Origin: Nymphaea colorata | Lineage: Eukaryota; Streptophyta; Magnoliopsida; Nymphaeales; Nymphaeaceae | Assembly (NCBI RefSeq): GCF_008831285.2 | Contig: NC_045142.1 | Coordinates: 8,534,713 to 8,598,712 of the forward strand | Length of the DNA: 64,000 nt | Direction of reading: 5' to 3' | Shown: positions 21,869-32,777 of the stretch, one piece after another | How the letters are laid out: every line of letters starts with the position of its first letter | Position numbering within the stretch: position 1 is the first letter of the stretch | The notes under the pieces: model-generated | Told to the model about the DNA's origin: nothing | The model's input: the letters and a program-made list of their open reading frames with translations, nothing else | Database searches by the model: none | Made by a program: the position numbers and the translations under genes

Positions 21869-24800
21869 ATGGCTTCCTTTCATCCAACCCTGATTATCTC
21901 CTTAGCGCTCTGCTGGTACTTGTTGTTGGCCACGCTCATCCTTCAAAGCAGCATTTGCCAATCAGCAGGCACCACCATGAATCCGAGCAACGTCACTGAT
22001 GAATCCGCCTTGCTTTCCTTCAAGTCTAAAGTCACTCACGATCCCTATGCTGTCTTGTCGAGCTGGACTCCTAACGTCTCCTTCTGCGCATGGACGGGAG
22101 TCTGGTGCAGTAGACGTAGGCAACGAGTCGTAGAACTGAACCTGACCGGGATGGCCCTCGAAGGTACTCTCTCTCCGGACATCGCCAACCTCTCCTTCCT
22201 GCAAGTTCTATCTCTCAGGAACAACTCCTTCCGCGGCGACCTTCTTTCCGTCGACTTCGACCGCTTGTTTCGCCTGAGAGTTCTCCGTCTGTCACTCAAC
22301 GAACTGGAAGGGACCATTCCCCAGAGCTTGGGCCGTTGCTCCAGTCTAGAAAGCCTGATTCTCTCCTACAACAAGTTCACAGGCAGCATCCCCCCCTGGT
22401 TAGGGGGTCTACCAAACCTGAAGACTTTGTCCCTCGGTTATAACCTGCTTGGTGGCACCATCCCTCCGGCCTTGGGGAACCTTTCGAAGCTTGAATATCT
22501 TCATTTGACTCAAAACAATTTGGCCGGAAACATACCAGGCGCTCTCGGAGAGCTGTCGAATCTCAACTTCCTGTCGATCGGTCTCAATAAGCTCACCGGC
22601 GCCATCCCCCGGACGCTAGGAAACCTTTCAGCGCTTCAAACGCTTGAGTTGTACCAGAACGGCCTATCAGGGGAGATACCATATGAGTTGGGAAGCATTT
22701 CCGGCCTGCAGATCCTGAATCTTGGGTGGAACTTTTATGAGTCCACTGTTCCATCCTCTATCTTTAACATCTCTTCTCTTCAATCTCTAACCTTAACATA
22801 CAGTCGCCTGTTCGGGCAGCTCCCGGCCAACATCGGCCAGACACTCCCAAATCTTGAAGAACTCGTCCTGCCCACCAATAATTTCAGCGGCCGTCTGCCT
22901 GCCTCCCTCGCCAATGCTTCCATGCTCAGAACGATCGAGGTAGGAGTCAACAACTTCGACGGCCCGATGCCAATGGAGTTGGGCAACTTGCCAAACCTCG
23001 AAACACTGAAAATCTGGCAAACCAACGTGACCAACGCGCCTGGTGACCCGGAGCTTTCCTTCCTTAACTCTTTAACCAAGTGCAGAATTCTTAAGGTCCT
23101 CATTCTCTCTCAGAACCGATTACGAGGCACCCTTCCAGCTTCGATCGGCAATCTATCGACCAACCTCCGAGAACTCCATCTGGCTGAGAACCAGATTCAA
23201 GGTAGAATCCCTTCCGAAATAGTGAACCTGACGAACTTGACCATCTTGTCCATGGGCGGCAACAACTTCAATGGCGTCATTCCTGAAAACATCGGGCAGC
23301 TGAGGAACCTGCAGAAACTATCCTTTTACGGTAACATGCTTGAGGGATCGATCCCGAACCAACTTTATAGTTTGGAAAACTTGGGCGAGTTGTACCTTTA
23401 CCGAAATCAATTTTCTGGATCGATATCAGATGCAGTACAAAATCTCACAAACCTCGCGGTGTTATATCTCCAGTCCAACAACCTATCATCTGCCTTCCCA
23501 TCTGGACTTTGGAGATTGGAGAACCTACGTCTTGTCGATCTGTCACAGAACTTTTTAATTGGGTCACTACCAACTGATGTTGTGCGCAGCTCAGCCTCAC
23601 TCAGCTGTCTAGATCTATCAGCTAACAAGCTATCAGGGAGCCTGCCCGGTGAACTGTCAAAGTTGCAGATGCTTCAGACCCTCAACTTCTCATGGAACTC
23701 CTTCCAAGGCCTAATTCCACCCACTTTTGGTAGTTTGGTAGCCATTGAAACCATAGACCTCTCCCATAATTCCATCGATGGCACAATTCCGGAGTCACTG
23801 GCATCACTTAAAAATCTCCATTTCTTGGACCTTTCTTTCAACCAATTGGAAGGGGAAATACCAAACCATGGTATATTTACGAAGCTGAACGCCGACTCAT
23901 TTAAGGGAAACCCTGCTCTTTGTGGAGCACCAATGTTCCAAGTACGTCTTTGCCCAACAAGATCAAATCGAAAGACAAAAGCCCGCACCATTGTTGCATG
24001 CATTGTTGCAGGAATCTTAGTAGGAACCATTTCGTGCGTATTGTCTCTAATATTGTGTCGTAGAAAGAGGACGAAAACGCGGGTTCCTGAAGACGATTCA
24101 CCAAGAATCGAGCGTCCGATCGTCTCCTACCTCGAGCTATCACGTGCTACTGAGAGCTTCAGCGAGAAAAACCTGCTCGGCAGCGGCAGCTTCGGCTCGG
24201 TGTACAGAGGAACCCTTCACGATGGAACGGTTGTTGCGGTGAAGGTTTTGAATATGCACGTAGAGGGAGCAAACAAGACTTTCGATGCAGAATGCGAGGT
24301 TCTCCGCAAGGTGAAACACAGAAATCTGGTGAAGATCATAACTGCGTGTACCAATCTCGAATTCAGGGCTTTGGTTTTCGAGTACATGCCCAACGGGAAC
24401 CTGGACGAATGGCTGTTCTCCGGTGGCGGCCACCGACGTTTGAATCTCCTTGAGAGAGTGGATATCATGGTCGACGTAGCGTGCGCGCTAGAATATCTGC
24501 ATCACGACCATCCGGAGCCGATCGTTCACTGCGATTTAAAGCCGAACAACATCCTTTTAGACGATAACATGACGGCACACGTTGCAGACTTTGGAATCGC
24601 GAAGATGCTGTTGGGGAACAAGTCTTCGACTCTCACCTCTGTTCTTGGCACCATGGGCTATATCGCACCAGGTATGTTCTTACGATCGTGCAACCTTCTG
24701 AGTAGGTGGATAATAGACAGCTTAACTATTAGTCTCCTCCTTTAGGTTGTGTTTGATAATCTCTACGAGGTTAGATTTGCTGCATAAATCTGATGTTGAC

Positions 24801-27433
24801 TAAACTGTAGATTTAAAAACCACAGATTTTAAATCCACGAGAATGCTGAAATCCATAAATATCAATTTGGAGGGGGGAGATCCACACATGGAGGTAGAGA
24901 GGGGACAAAAAAAAAAGCTGAAAGAATGAATCAAACACAGATAGAGGTTCTAAAATTTGCCATGCATCTAAAATCCGAGCAATTAAAATCAACCTTCTCT
25001 TTTGCTTTGACCCCCAAATCAAAAGAAGAATTCTCTCTAGACTTTATATATCGGGCGGCTAGGCACGAAATGGAGGAAAGTGCCCCAAATCTGTCTCTGG
25101 TTTTCGTTTTGGACACTTTTAACTTTAGTTGGACAATCTTTTTCTGTTTTGTATGAAGATATTTTTGTCCTGAAGCTTTTCACAAGCTCAATCTGGTGAT
25201 TTTGTCTTATAGAAAAGTTGTTTTTTACTTTTTCTTTTTCCAATTAAGGGGCATATTTGTCTTTTCATCCCCATTATTGTGGTCTCCATTCCAGTCCCAT
25301 TCGGTTCACGGGACATCTAAGTTTCTATAAAATAATGTCTTATGAACTTTATATTCAAAATGAAAATGAATAGTTTGTGATTAGGGTTATAGAGGAAATC
25401 CCGCTACCCAAATGAATGTTGAAGTCCTTCATTTTCATTTTACTTTTTGCAGTACAAAAAACAAACGTCACAAGAGTTCAAAATAGAAACCTACCAACTC
25501 CATCTCGATTATTGCACCAACTCCTTACCACCTACCAACTCCTCCAAAGAATGTAGATTGTGATGGTTTTCATAATAACAACATATAAAAATGCACTTTT
25601 CTTTCCAAATTTTGAAAACAATTAATTATATAAACATACTTATAACATTGAAGGGTGATTGATAGCTAGGGTTGTCAATTGGGTTTGGTAGGGTCACGTA
25701 TGCGAGCTATTATGTTCAGTTGAGTCGTCTATGATTAATGTGAAGGAGTTTTCTACGATTAACTCAAATATGGTAAATGGTAATCCAAATGTACGTGAGA
25801 AAACAGAATGGTATATTTAATTTTTATTTAGTTGTGAACATATATTACTTTGGCTGATTATTTGACCTTCCAGCCAGTTTCATAAAAGAAACCCACTGGG
25901 CAGGGCCATGATTGATTTAAACATGCATTTTAGTAACAATGTTGATTTTTCAATTTTCTAAATTTGGAGTTGGGATTTTCCAATTAGAGCTTATAAACTT
26001 GAAACATTTGTTGCTTTGGTTGTCACTATTTATTTCCTTCCCTCAATGGTGAAATAAAGAGCTTCTAATCTAAGGAGAAACCAAGGTAGACGATTTTACA
26101 GATATTTGTGAAGCCAAATAATTAACCTTTTTATGATATTTTTTTTTTCCTTCGTCAACTTGTAATTTGCCACATTCACAGGAATTTCATGTTCATTTGT
26201 GTTTAAAACTTAATCTGTACCTTTTTTCTGATCTCTCAAAAAGTCCTACGTCTCTCGGCCTTTCAGGTATCCACAATTCGCGCACGTCTCTCTTTCTCTT
26301 CTTTAAGTGCAAAAGATGTTTTCTTGAACGACAAACTTTTTGCCGTTTTCAGTATATATTCCTAACGCAGTTAATTTGTACAATTGTCACATATCGGTCT
26401 CGGAAAACTGTCGGCAAGATTTTGTTCTCGTGTAATATTGTATTTTTTTCTAGGATAATTTCTGGAAAAAACTTGGTAACTTTTAAAAAAATAAAATCTG
26501 AATGAAAAAATTAAAATAAATGAGAAACTAATAATCACTAAAAAAGACAAAAAATTGCAATAAAATAAAGAAATTTTCACTTTTGCGATGGTCTTTCATA
26601 ATCTCACAAGATTTTCCACTCCTGCTTTACCTGTTTTTCTGGTAAATATCCGGAAAATCTTCAGGAATTTCGCGATATATTTGACAGTAGTTTGCACATA
26701 TGTATGTTAGAATTTTTAATTTCTTGTAGGTTTGATGCCCAATTTAAATCGATTCCTGACGCTGGCTTGGGCTTATTGGACCAATTACTTGCATCTTTTT
26801 CATCATCATGTTCAATATTTGGTTCATGATGCTTAGTATTTTACCAATAATCGAAAACGTCGATAAAGGAGGAAATTTTTTGCTTGCATGTTTTTTTGTA
26901 TTGATAAAAAAAGGTCGGCCGTCAATATTGAGTGCCATATTGTGTCGGCCACGGAAATATTTAATGACCTTTCTTTCTGTTTTGCATTGATGATGTCGTC
27001 ATGGCGGCCAGAGTTCGGGTTGGCCGGGAAAGTGACAACCAAAGTGGATGTCTATAGCTACGGCATCTTGCTGCTGGAGACTTTCACAGGAAAGAGGCCA
27101 ACCGATGCCATGTTCGGTGGAGATTTAAGCCTGCGTCAATGGGTGGCGGCGGCTTTAACAAGAGCAATATCCAACGTAGTGGACGACTCTCTTCTTCTTC
27201 TTCATCATGATGCACTGACCAACAGTACCAGTGATGAGCAGAGATCAGGGACGGATGATTCGATGGCGCTCCATGAAATCCTTGTGCCGATCATGGAGAT
27301 AGGGTTATCGTGTTCGAAGGAAACTCCAGAAGATAGGATGACCATGCGAGAAGTGGTAGCAAGTTTGAAGAAAGTAAGAGGTAAGATGCAAGATCTGCGA
27401 GTGTTTCCAAGCACAAGTGCTACCGCCGTTTGA
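21869..27433 (+). CDS. LRR receptor-like kinase 1, subfamily XII (Xa21/FLS2/EFR-like)
   Basis: Two exons, 21869-24671 and 27012-27433, joined across a GT...AG intron in phase 1, giving 1074 residues. Residues 1-33 are a signal peptide. The LRR N-cap follows (SFCAWTGVWC near 71-80), then about 24 leucine-rich repeats of plasma-membrane type to about 660, one transmembrane helix near 707-730 followed by CRRKR, and a kinase from about 760: GSGSFGSVY, VAVK (K792), HCDLKPNN (D889), DFG (907-909), GYIAP plus EFG across the splice. The residue before the catalytic Asp is Cys, so it is a non-RD kinase, as in pattern-recognition receptors of this subfamily. Expected at the plasma membrane as an immune-type receptor; the ligand is unknown. 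Complete, no lesion. Similar subfamily XII kinases also have one intron in the kinase region. Confidence 0.92.
24749..24938 (+). mobile_element. MITE-like element in intron of receptor kinase 1
   Basis: 190 bp starting GTGTTTGAT and ending ATCAAACAC, so the ends are inverted copies. It has inner AT-rich segments and no ORF. It begins about 75 bp after the splice donor. A diverged equivalent is in copy 2 (35637-35797), so insertion predates the duplication. Family not determined. Confidence 0.4.
25446..26362. other. Extra ~0.9 kb in the intron of receptor kinase 1
   Basis: Absent from the copy 2 intron, which passes from CATTTTTTTTCTATTTCTTC straight to GTTAATTTGTACAATTGTC. This makes intron 1 2340 bp against 1328 bp. 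The left end (25448-25560) resembles a dispersed repeat found downstream of both kinase genes (28745-28860, 38775-38890). No coding sequence and no clear target-site duplication. Confidence 0.6.
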
Positions 27434-30220
27434 ATATTTGAAGCTCTGAAAAGCAGAGTGGTTGGTGCGGAAAGGCATAAAACAGGAATACTAAGAAATA
27501 ATCTAAGGTGGCCGGGATAATTCCTGAACTACGGAAGGCCATGTGGACCTTTCCATAGATTGGCGCTGTGATTCATATAGCAATCTCAAAATAAATGTCT
27601 CTCCTTGTATGTTAAGAAGCAGGGAACTGAAATCTGATGCTGCCACACATTGCCGGATTACAAAAATATTTAAGAACTGTCACTAAAAACACTACTTATC
27701 AGATGTTTTGGCAACATTTGTTGGTACAGTGACAGTTTATGGTACTTGGATAACAATTTATGTGTGGTTTGTTTGGATGGAGGGAAAGAAAACAAGAGGA
27801 ATAAAAGAGATTATTATAAAGCTGGTTTGGTTTAAAAAAATGAGCAATTATTTTTTTTTTTACATCTTAATCCTTTTAATTTTGAAGGAATTAGATTTAC
27901 ATTAAATTATTATTTCCTTTATTGACAATTTAACATGTCTTTTATTTTCATTTATTTTTCAGCCTACTTAATTAACCAACCAAGCACAAGATTCAACGTC
28001 CTTTTCATTCCCTTTCCGTCCATCTACCCACCCAAGCCGGTAGAGGAAGAGCAAGGGTTTGGCACGGGCCATGGCCACCCCCTGCACATTTTAAAAATTT
28101 AAAATTTACACATTAAATTTCTTAAAAATGTGAGTTTGGCCTGTAGAACTTTTGAAAAATTAAAAAGTGTGGCCTTTGTGAAAATTTTTTAAAAATTATA
28201 TTTAGTTTGTCAAATGATTGTTCCGCCTCACAAGGAGCGAAATCCTGGTTTTTTTAAGTATGACTTTTAAATATTTAGTCAACAGTCACGATTAGTAAAC
28301 AGGCTATTGTCTGAAAAAGGGTTAAATGCCAAACATATGATTGCAATTGTGGACGGCAGCATAGAATATTACGCTTTGCCTCGGCAAACGCACCATGTCC
28401 ACCAGTTTAAGGAGCAAAGAAGGAAAATAGAAGAAAATCCACAAATTCTTATTCATTTACATGTTGGTTGGCCTCGTCCATTCAGCTTATTTATATATTA
28501 GTATCTTCTATTCATTTTCTTTAATCATTTTAGTATGTGCTGAGGAGTCTAAAGTTTCATGAAATGAAGCCCCTTTTGTCTTCACCACTAGTGGCGCAAG
28601 AGGCAATCCATAGTTTGCAATGGTTTTACTTGGTAGGTTTCTACACATTTTGAAGGCTGTCATCTTAGTATGTAAGTTTCGGGTGAGCCCCCGCAGCTTT
28701 TTGGTGCTTCAACATATGCAACTACTTACATATCGGTGTCATTTCTTTTGCAGCACAAATAGTTGATGTCACGAGAGATCGAAATGAAGACTAACCGCCT
28801 ACCATTCCCCACCCCGACCGTTGCACGAACCTCATCAACAATCTTTAGTATGTAAGTTGGTGTTTGGTGACAAGAATACTAACACAGTATTTCTTAAATA
28901 CTTCTCAAAACTCAAGGCAAATTCAAACCCAATCTTTACGACAGATTCATCATGGAACAACAAAGTTTGCGTTTTTTTTTTTTTTACTGAAATTCCCCAA
29001 AATAAGCATCTTGACTATTTACTTCAGTTGCTCGCTACATTTTTTATGGTTTATCTTGAATCGCGTTAACTATGCTACTGGTCAAGGAAAGTAGGTGCAC
29101 TCATTTGAGAACTATATAGTGCTCCTGGTTGGTGGTCAAGATTGTGCTCTCCTTTAGTTGGAGGCTGCTGCTTTCTCTCTATTGTAACAACAAGGACCAC
29201 TGCCTACCTTAGAATGGGTCTGCCCTTCTATCTATTACCGGATATCTAATTGTGGGCCCAGATATGTTATTGATCATCAAGTCTTAGCCCCGTTAAAGTG
29301 ATATTCTTGGGTTATGCAATATGTCATCCTACATGATATAGGGTTTCATAATGTGTAGAGCCTCTTTTGTCCATTTCTAACTTTTATGATTGACATCGGG
29401 AAACGTTCTACTAGAAAGTTATGAAAGAAGGTTATGGTCACCAAAGGCACTGGTTTTAGTTTTTCACTCTGGTCACAAGAGAAAAAGAAACTTGTTTTTT
29501 TCAGGGCAACGTTTGGAAGATGAAGAACCTTTAGGTCTTTACTTCATACATGCATTCACTTCCATATTTCTTTCTTTATAATTAATGTCCGTGAATATGA
29601 TGTAAGTTAGATTATGTTTGCCATCCATAAAGTATACGTTGTTTCCATTGAAATTTTTCCGTCAACGTGGCATCAGAGTCACCATTCACGTTTATAATAT
29701 TTAGTAAAATTCTTCAGAAAATTTCCCAGTTTTCTTCCACTTTACAGTTCCTTTTGGTTGAAAAGAGGAAAATAAAAGGTTAGAATACTGCCACCAACAA
29801 TGTTCACCAGTCGGTCGAGAGAGGAAGAATGCTGCCATCTTTCAGTTAGGACAGGAAAAGAGAGGTAGGCAACATTGTTATTAGGGGTTTTACTCTGTGC
29901 TTTCTATATTTGTGTATTATGTTGGCTGCATAGATTTGGATGAATTGCTTATTTTTCTACAGTTACATGTAGAAAACTGCTAAATTTTAAACAAATTAAA
30001 ATAAAAAAAAATCAACAAGATTACTATTGGCCTGACCAATAAGGTTTTTTTCCCCGCCTTACATTCAGTGCATGAACAAGCAAGCGGACACTGGAAAGGT
30101 AATATTCGGTAGGAGTGAACGAGCAACACACTTCATGCTTGCTAGAAATGAAACCGAGGGATCGGCAACTAGTTGAGGCCCTATGAAATTCTATGATCTA
30201 AGGGTAGCAGGTTGAGTAGA
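27434..30220. other. Downstream region of receptor kinase 1
   Basis: No gene. AATAAA at 27590-27595, 157 bp after the stop, is the likely polyadenylation signal and is conserved in copy 2. Further on are T-rich tracts, a dispersed repeat (28745-28860) and a tRNA-primer-like TGGCATCAGAGTC (29668). All have counterparts in copy 2. Confidence 0.6.
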
Positions 30221-30873
30221 TAATGCAAGAAGAATTAAGAGAATTCTTATCTTAATCCGTCTGCACACACAACTAAACTAAAACTAAACTTATATTAACT
30301 AAAACTCAAAGCAAATGATCAAACAATCAAACAAACAAGAATAACAGAAGAAAACTGACAAAAGCTTGCATTTCATTTCTTTTAACTGATTGACTGTCTA
30401 CAAAATGCACCAACGTCCCTTCATATAGAGAAAGGGATGGATTGCCGATCTGAATTCGTTGACAAGTACGAAAAACTAACTAGATCTAATTACAAGATTT
30501 GGTTATGCTGTCATCTTACTGTCTTCTATTGCTGATCAAGGTGGTGGATTTGGGGGTGGCTTTCAAGAAGGAACACGAGCTTGGATATGATCTAGGGGCA
30601 TTCCCAAATCAAATCCTGTCTCAAATGACGGGAAGAACTGGTTTGGACCCAAATTTGAATCCATTGACCCACGATACGAGCTCGAATCAAACTGAAAACC
30701 CGGTTCGCCTTGAACCGATCCCAAAACGGGCCGGCCCAAACCCTCAAGCAGCTCGAGCCCGCAACTCAAGCTTCCTTCTTTCTGCCTCAAACAGAGGCAG
30801 AAGTGGCAAACCACAGGGCGGGAGTGGGGCGCCCACCGCCGCTCACCCATCTTGTCTATGGGCAAAAAGAGGC
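30221..30873. other. Spacer unique to the junction between the two duplicated copies
   Basis: About 650 bp with no counterpart left of copy 1 or right of copy 2. The second half (30640-30850) is GC-richer than its surroundings (CCCGGTTCGCC, ACGGGCCGGCCC, CAGGGCGGGAGTGGGG). Open frames here lack recognisable motifs. It could be an insertion or filler at the duplication junction. Confidence 0.55.
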
Positions 30874-32619
30874 ACACTTATACAACTTGTTGGGATTCAT
30901 GGAAATGGTTGAAAATGAAAGGAAAAAAAGAAGATGTGCTACTTAGTTCGCTGAAAAACAAACACATCTCATGAATTGTGATGAAAACCAGGGCCATTAT
31001 GAAAAAGATGGACGCTTAAAATACTTAAACTGCATCTAAGCAAACCATCTGCCCGTTGGTAAAAAAAAAAAAAAAACATGCATTAAACTAAACCATGAAA
31101 TTCAGGACAATGCGTGTTGTTTTACGATTGAGTAACGAAAGCTAGTAGTTCATTTTCTGGTTCCAGCTATCAAAATGGGGATAAAGGCAAAAGATGTACA
31201 TCTATGGAAGGCTTGCAAATATAATGCTTAAGTTCAAAGCATAGAACAAAAAAACGTAGCAAGAAAGAATCAAATAAATTATATGTGGGTCGTCTTCAAA
31301 ATCGATCAACATGAAGACTTTGCAGGAAAAGAAAAATCACCTAATGACAATATCACAGAAAGACAATAATGCAGAGGAATAATCGGGTATGTCATTGTTC
31401 AGGAAGGTGGTAACTGGCTCTAAGCTGTGGAAAGGAGAACATTCTTCTGCAAATTGTAGAAGTCTTCAGTAAATGCCCACAGTCTCATCCGTGTCGGCCA
31501 TATACAGAGCGAGCACGGAAGCCATTTATAACCCCGTTCTGTTTGGAGCGGAGACTTTTACTCCAGGACAAATTTGGACTTGGAGAAGCAGTCTCGTCCT
31601 CTAAGAAAAATCTGGCACATCTCCACCCCACCACCATCATTGTTCACACAGCTTTCTCGGGCATTGCGTTTGGACCGGAGACTTTACTTCCTGACAAGTT
31701 TGGAGTTGAAAAACTAGCATCTCTCAACTCTATCATTACGACACTGCTGATTTGAATCGGATAAACCTTTTTAATTGTATCTATTTTTTTATATATTTAC
31801 ATATTTGAATTTGAATATGAACAAAAAAATCCAATTTTTACATTTATATTTGAATGTGAATCAGTATCTAAATTTTGAATCGAATTTGGCCGACGCATAG
31901 GATATAAGATATTGATTTAAGATTAAATTTGATCTGATTCAATCATATTTTTATACATATCTCAATCTGAACTTGAATTTGGTCGATTTTATAAATCTTA
32001 ATCCGATATAATTTTTTAATCAGATATTAATTTTTCTTTTCATATCTTTTTTTTTTTTAGAACCGTTTGGTCAAACATGTGCTCCAAATGAGACATATCC
32101 ACCATTGCGTTTCGAAATGATTTATTTCTTTCCAAAAAAAAAGGAAGGACATTTTAAGAACAACTCCAGTGAGGTCTTATGGATCTAATTATGTTCATGC
32201 CCTGGAGTTGATTACTTTCTCGTCTCCTCCTTCAACATAAAGACATGAGTCATGGGTGCGTGAGATTTGTAGAGTAGCTAGGTGTCTTTGTACACATGGA
32301 AGGTTTGTCTGGTAAAAAACCATTCAATTTTTGTATTGGATATTTGCAAGTCATCAACGACGGCCGCGGGGACGCTGGGTCCTCTTGACCGCCATTAGCA
32401 CTGCCGTTGACAGTGATGGATTCTATGAATAATTTCTTTCCAAAATGAACAGAAAGGAGATTTTACAGTGAATTTTAGTCGGACACGCAAGTGCATCAGC
32501 CGCCGGCAGCTGCACTCATGGATTTTATCATGGTGCCCTTCAAGTTTACTGCTAAGTCTACTGCGTACGAACACAGTAATGGGTGAGTGAGACTTTGATA
32601 GAAGAGGACTTGGCTTGGT

Positions 32620-32627
32620 TATATATA
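32620..32627 (+). promoter_or_regulatory. TATA box of receptor kinase 2
   Basis: TATATATA followed by CAAACC, 158 bp before the ATG. It lies inside a 124-bp block flanked by the direct repeat ATCATGGTG (32527-32535 and 32660-32668). Copy 1 lacks this block. Confidence 0.5.
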
Positions 32628-32777
32628 CAAACCACGGTTTGCTCCGCATGCATCTTTACATCATGGTGAAAATTCTTTATCTCTCCCCCCAAAGTGTATA
32701 GTTGGGGCGCTGCTCGCTTCTTGTTCTCATAAACCATTTACTCGGCTGGAATCTAGCAGCCGTATTACAGAGTTCAC

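Larger units (their letters stand above)
19998..30220 (+). repeat. Segmental duplication, copy 1
   Basis: Similarity to copy 2 starts at ACACTTATACAACTTGTTGG and ends at GGTAGCAGGTTGAGTAGA. It contains the upstream region, an LRR receptor kinase and about 2.8 kb of downstream sequence in the same order as copy 2. Coding parts are very similar; non-coding parts differ by several indels. Confidence 0.88.

Noticed and set aside
24672-24745. Kinase 1 ending at the stop after YIAPG
   Set aside because: That reading runs through the GTATG donor into intron. The kinase C-lobe at 27012-27433 joins in phase and completes the domain.
26888-27011. Upstream part of the frame before kinase exon 2
   Set aside because: Lies before the CAG acceptor and encodes no kinase motif. 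It is intron.
30499-30912. 137-codon frame in the spacer
   Set aside because: Pro/Asn-rich with no motif, disagrees with neighbouring frames and crosses the copy 2 boundary.
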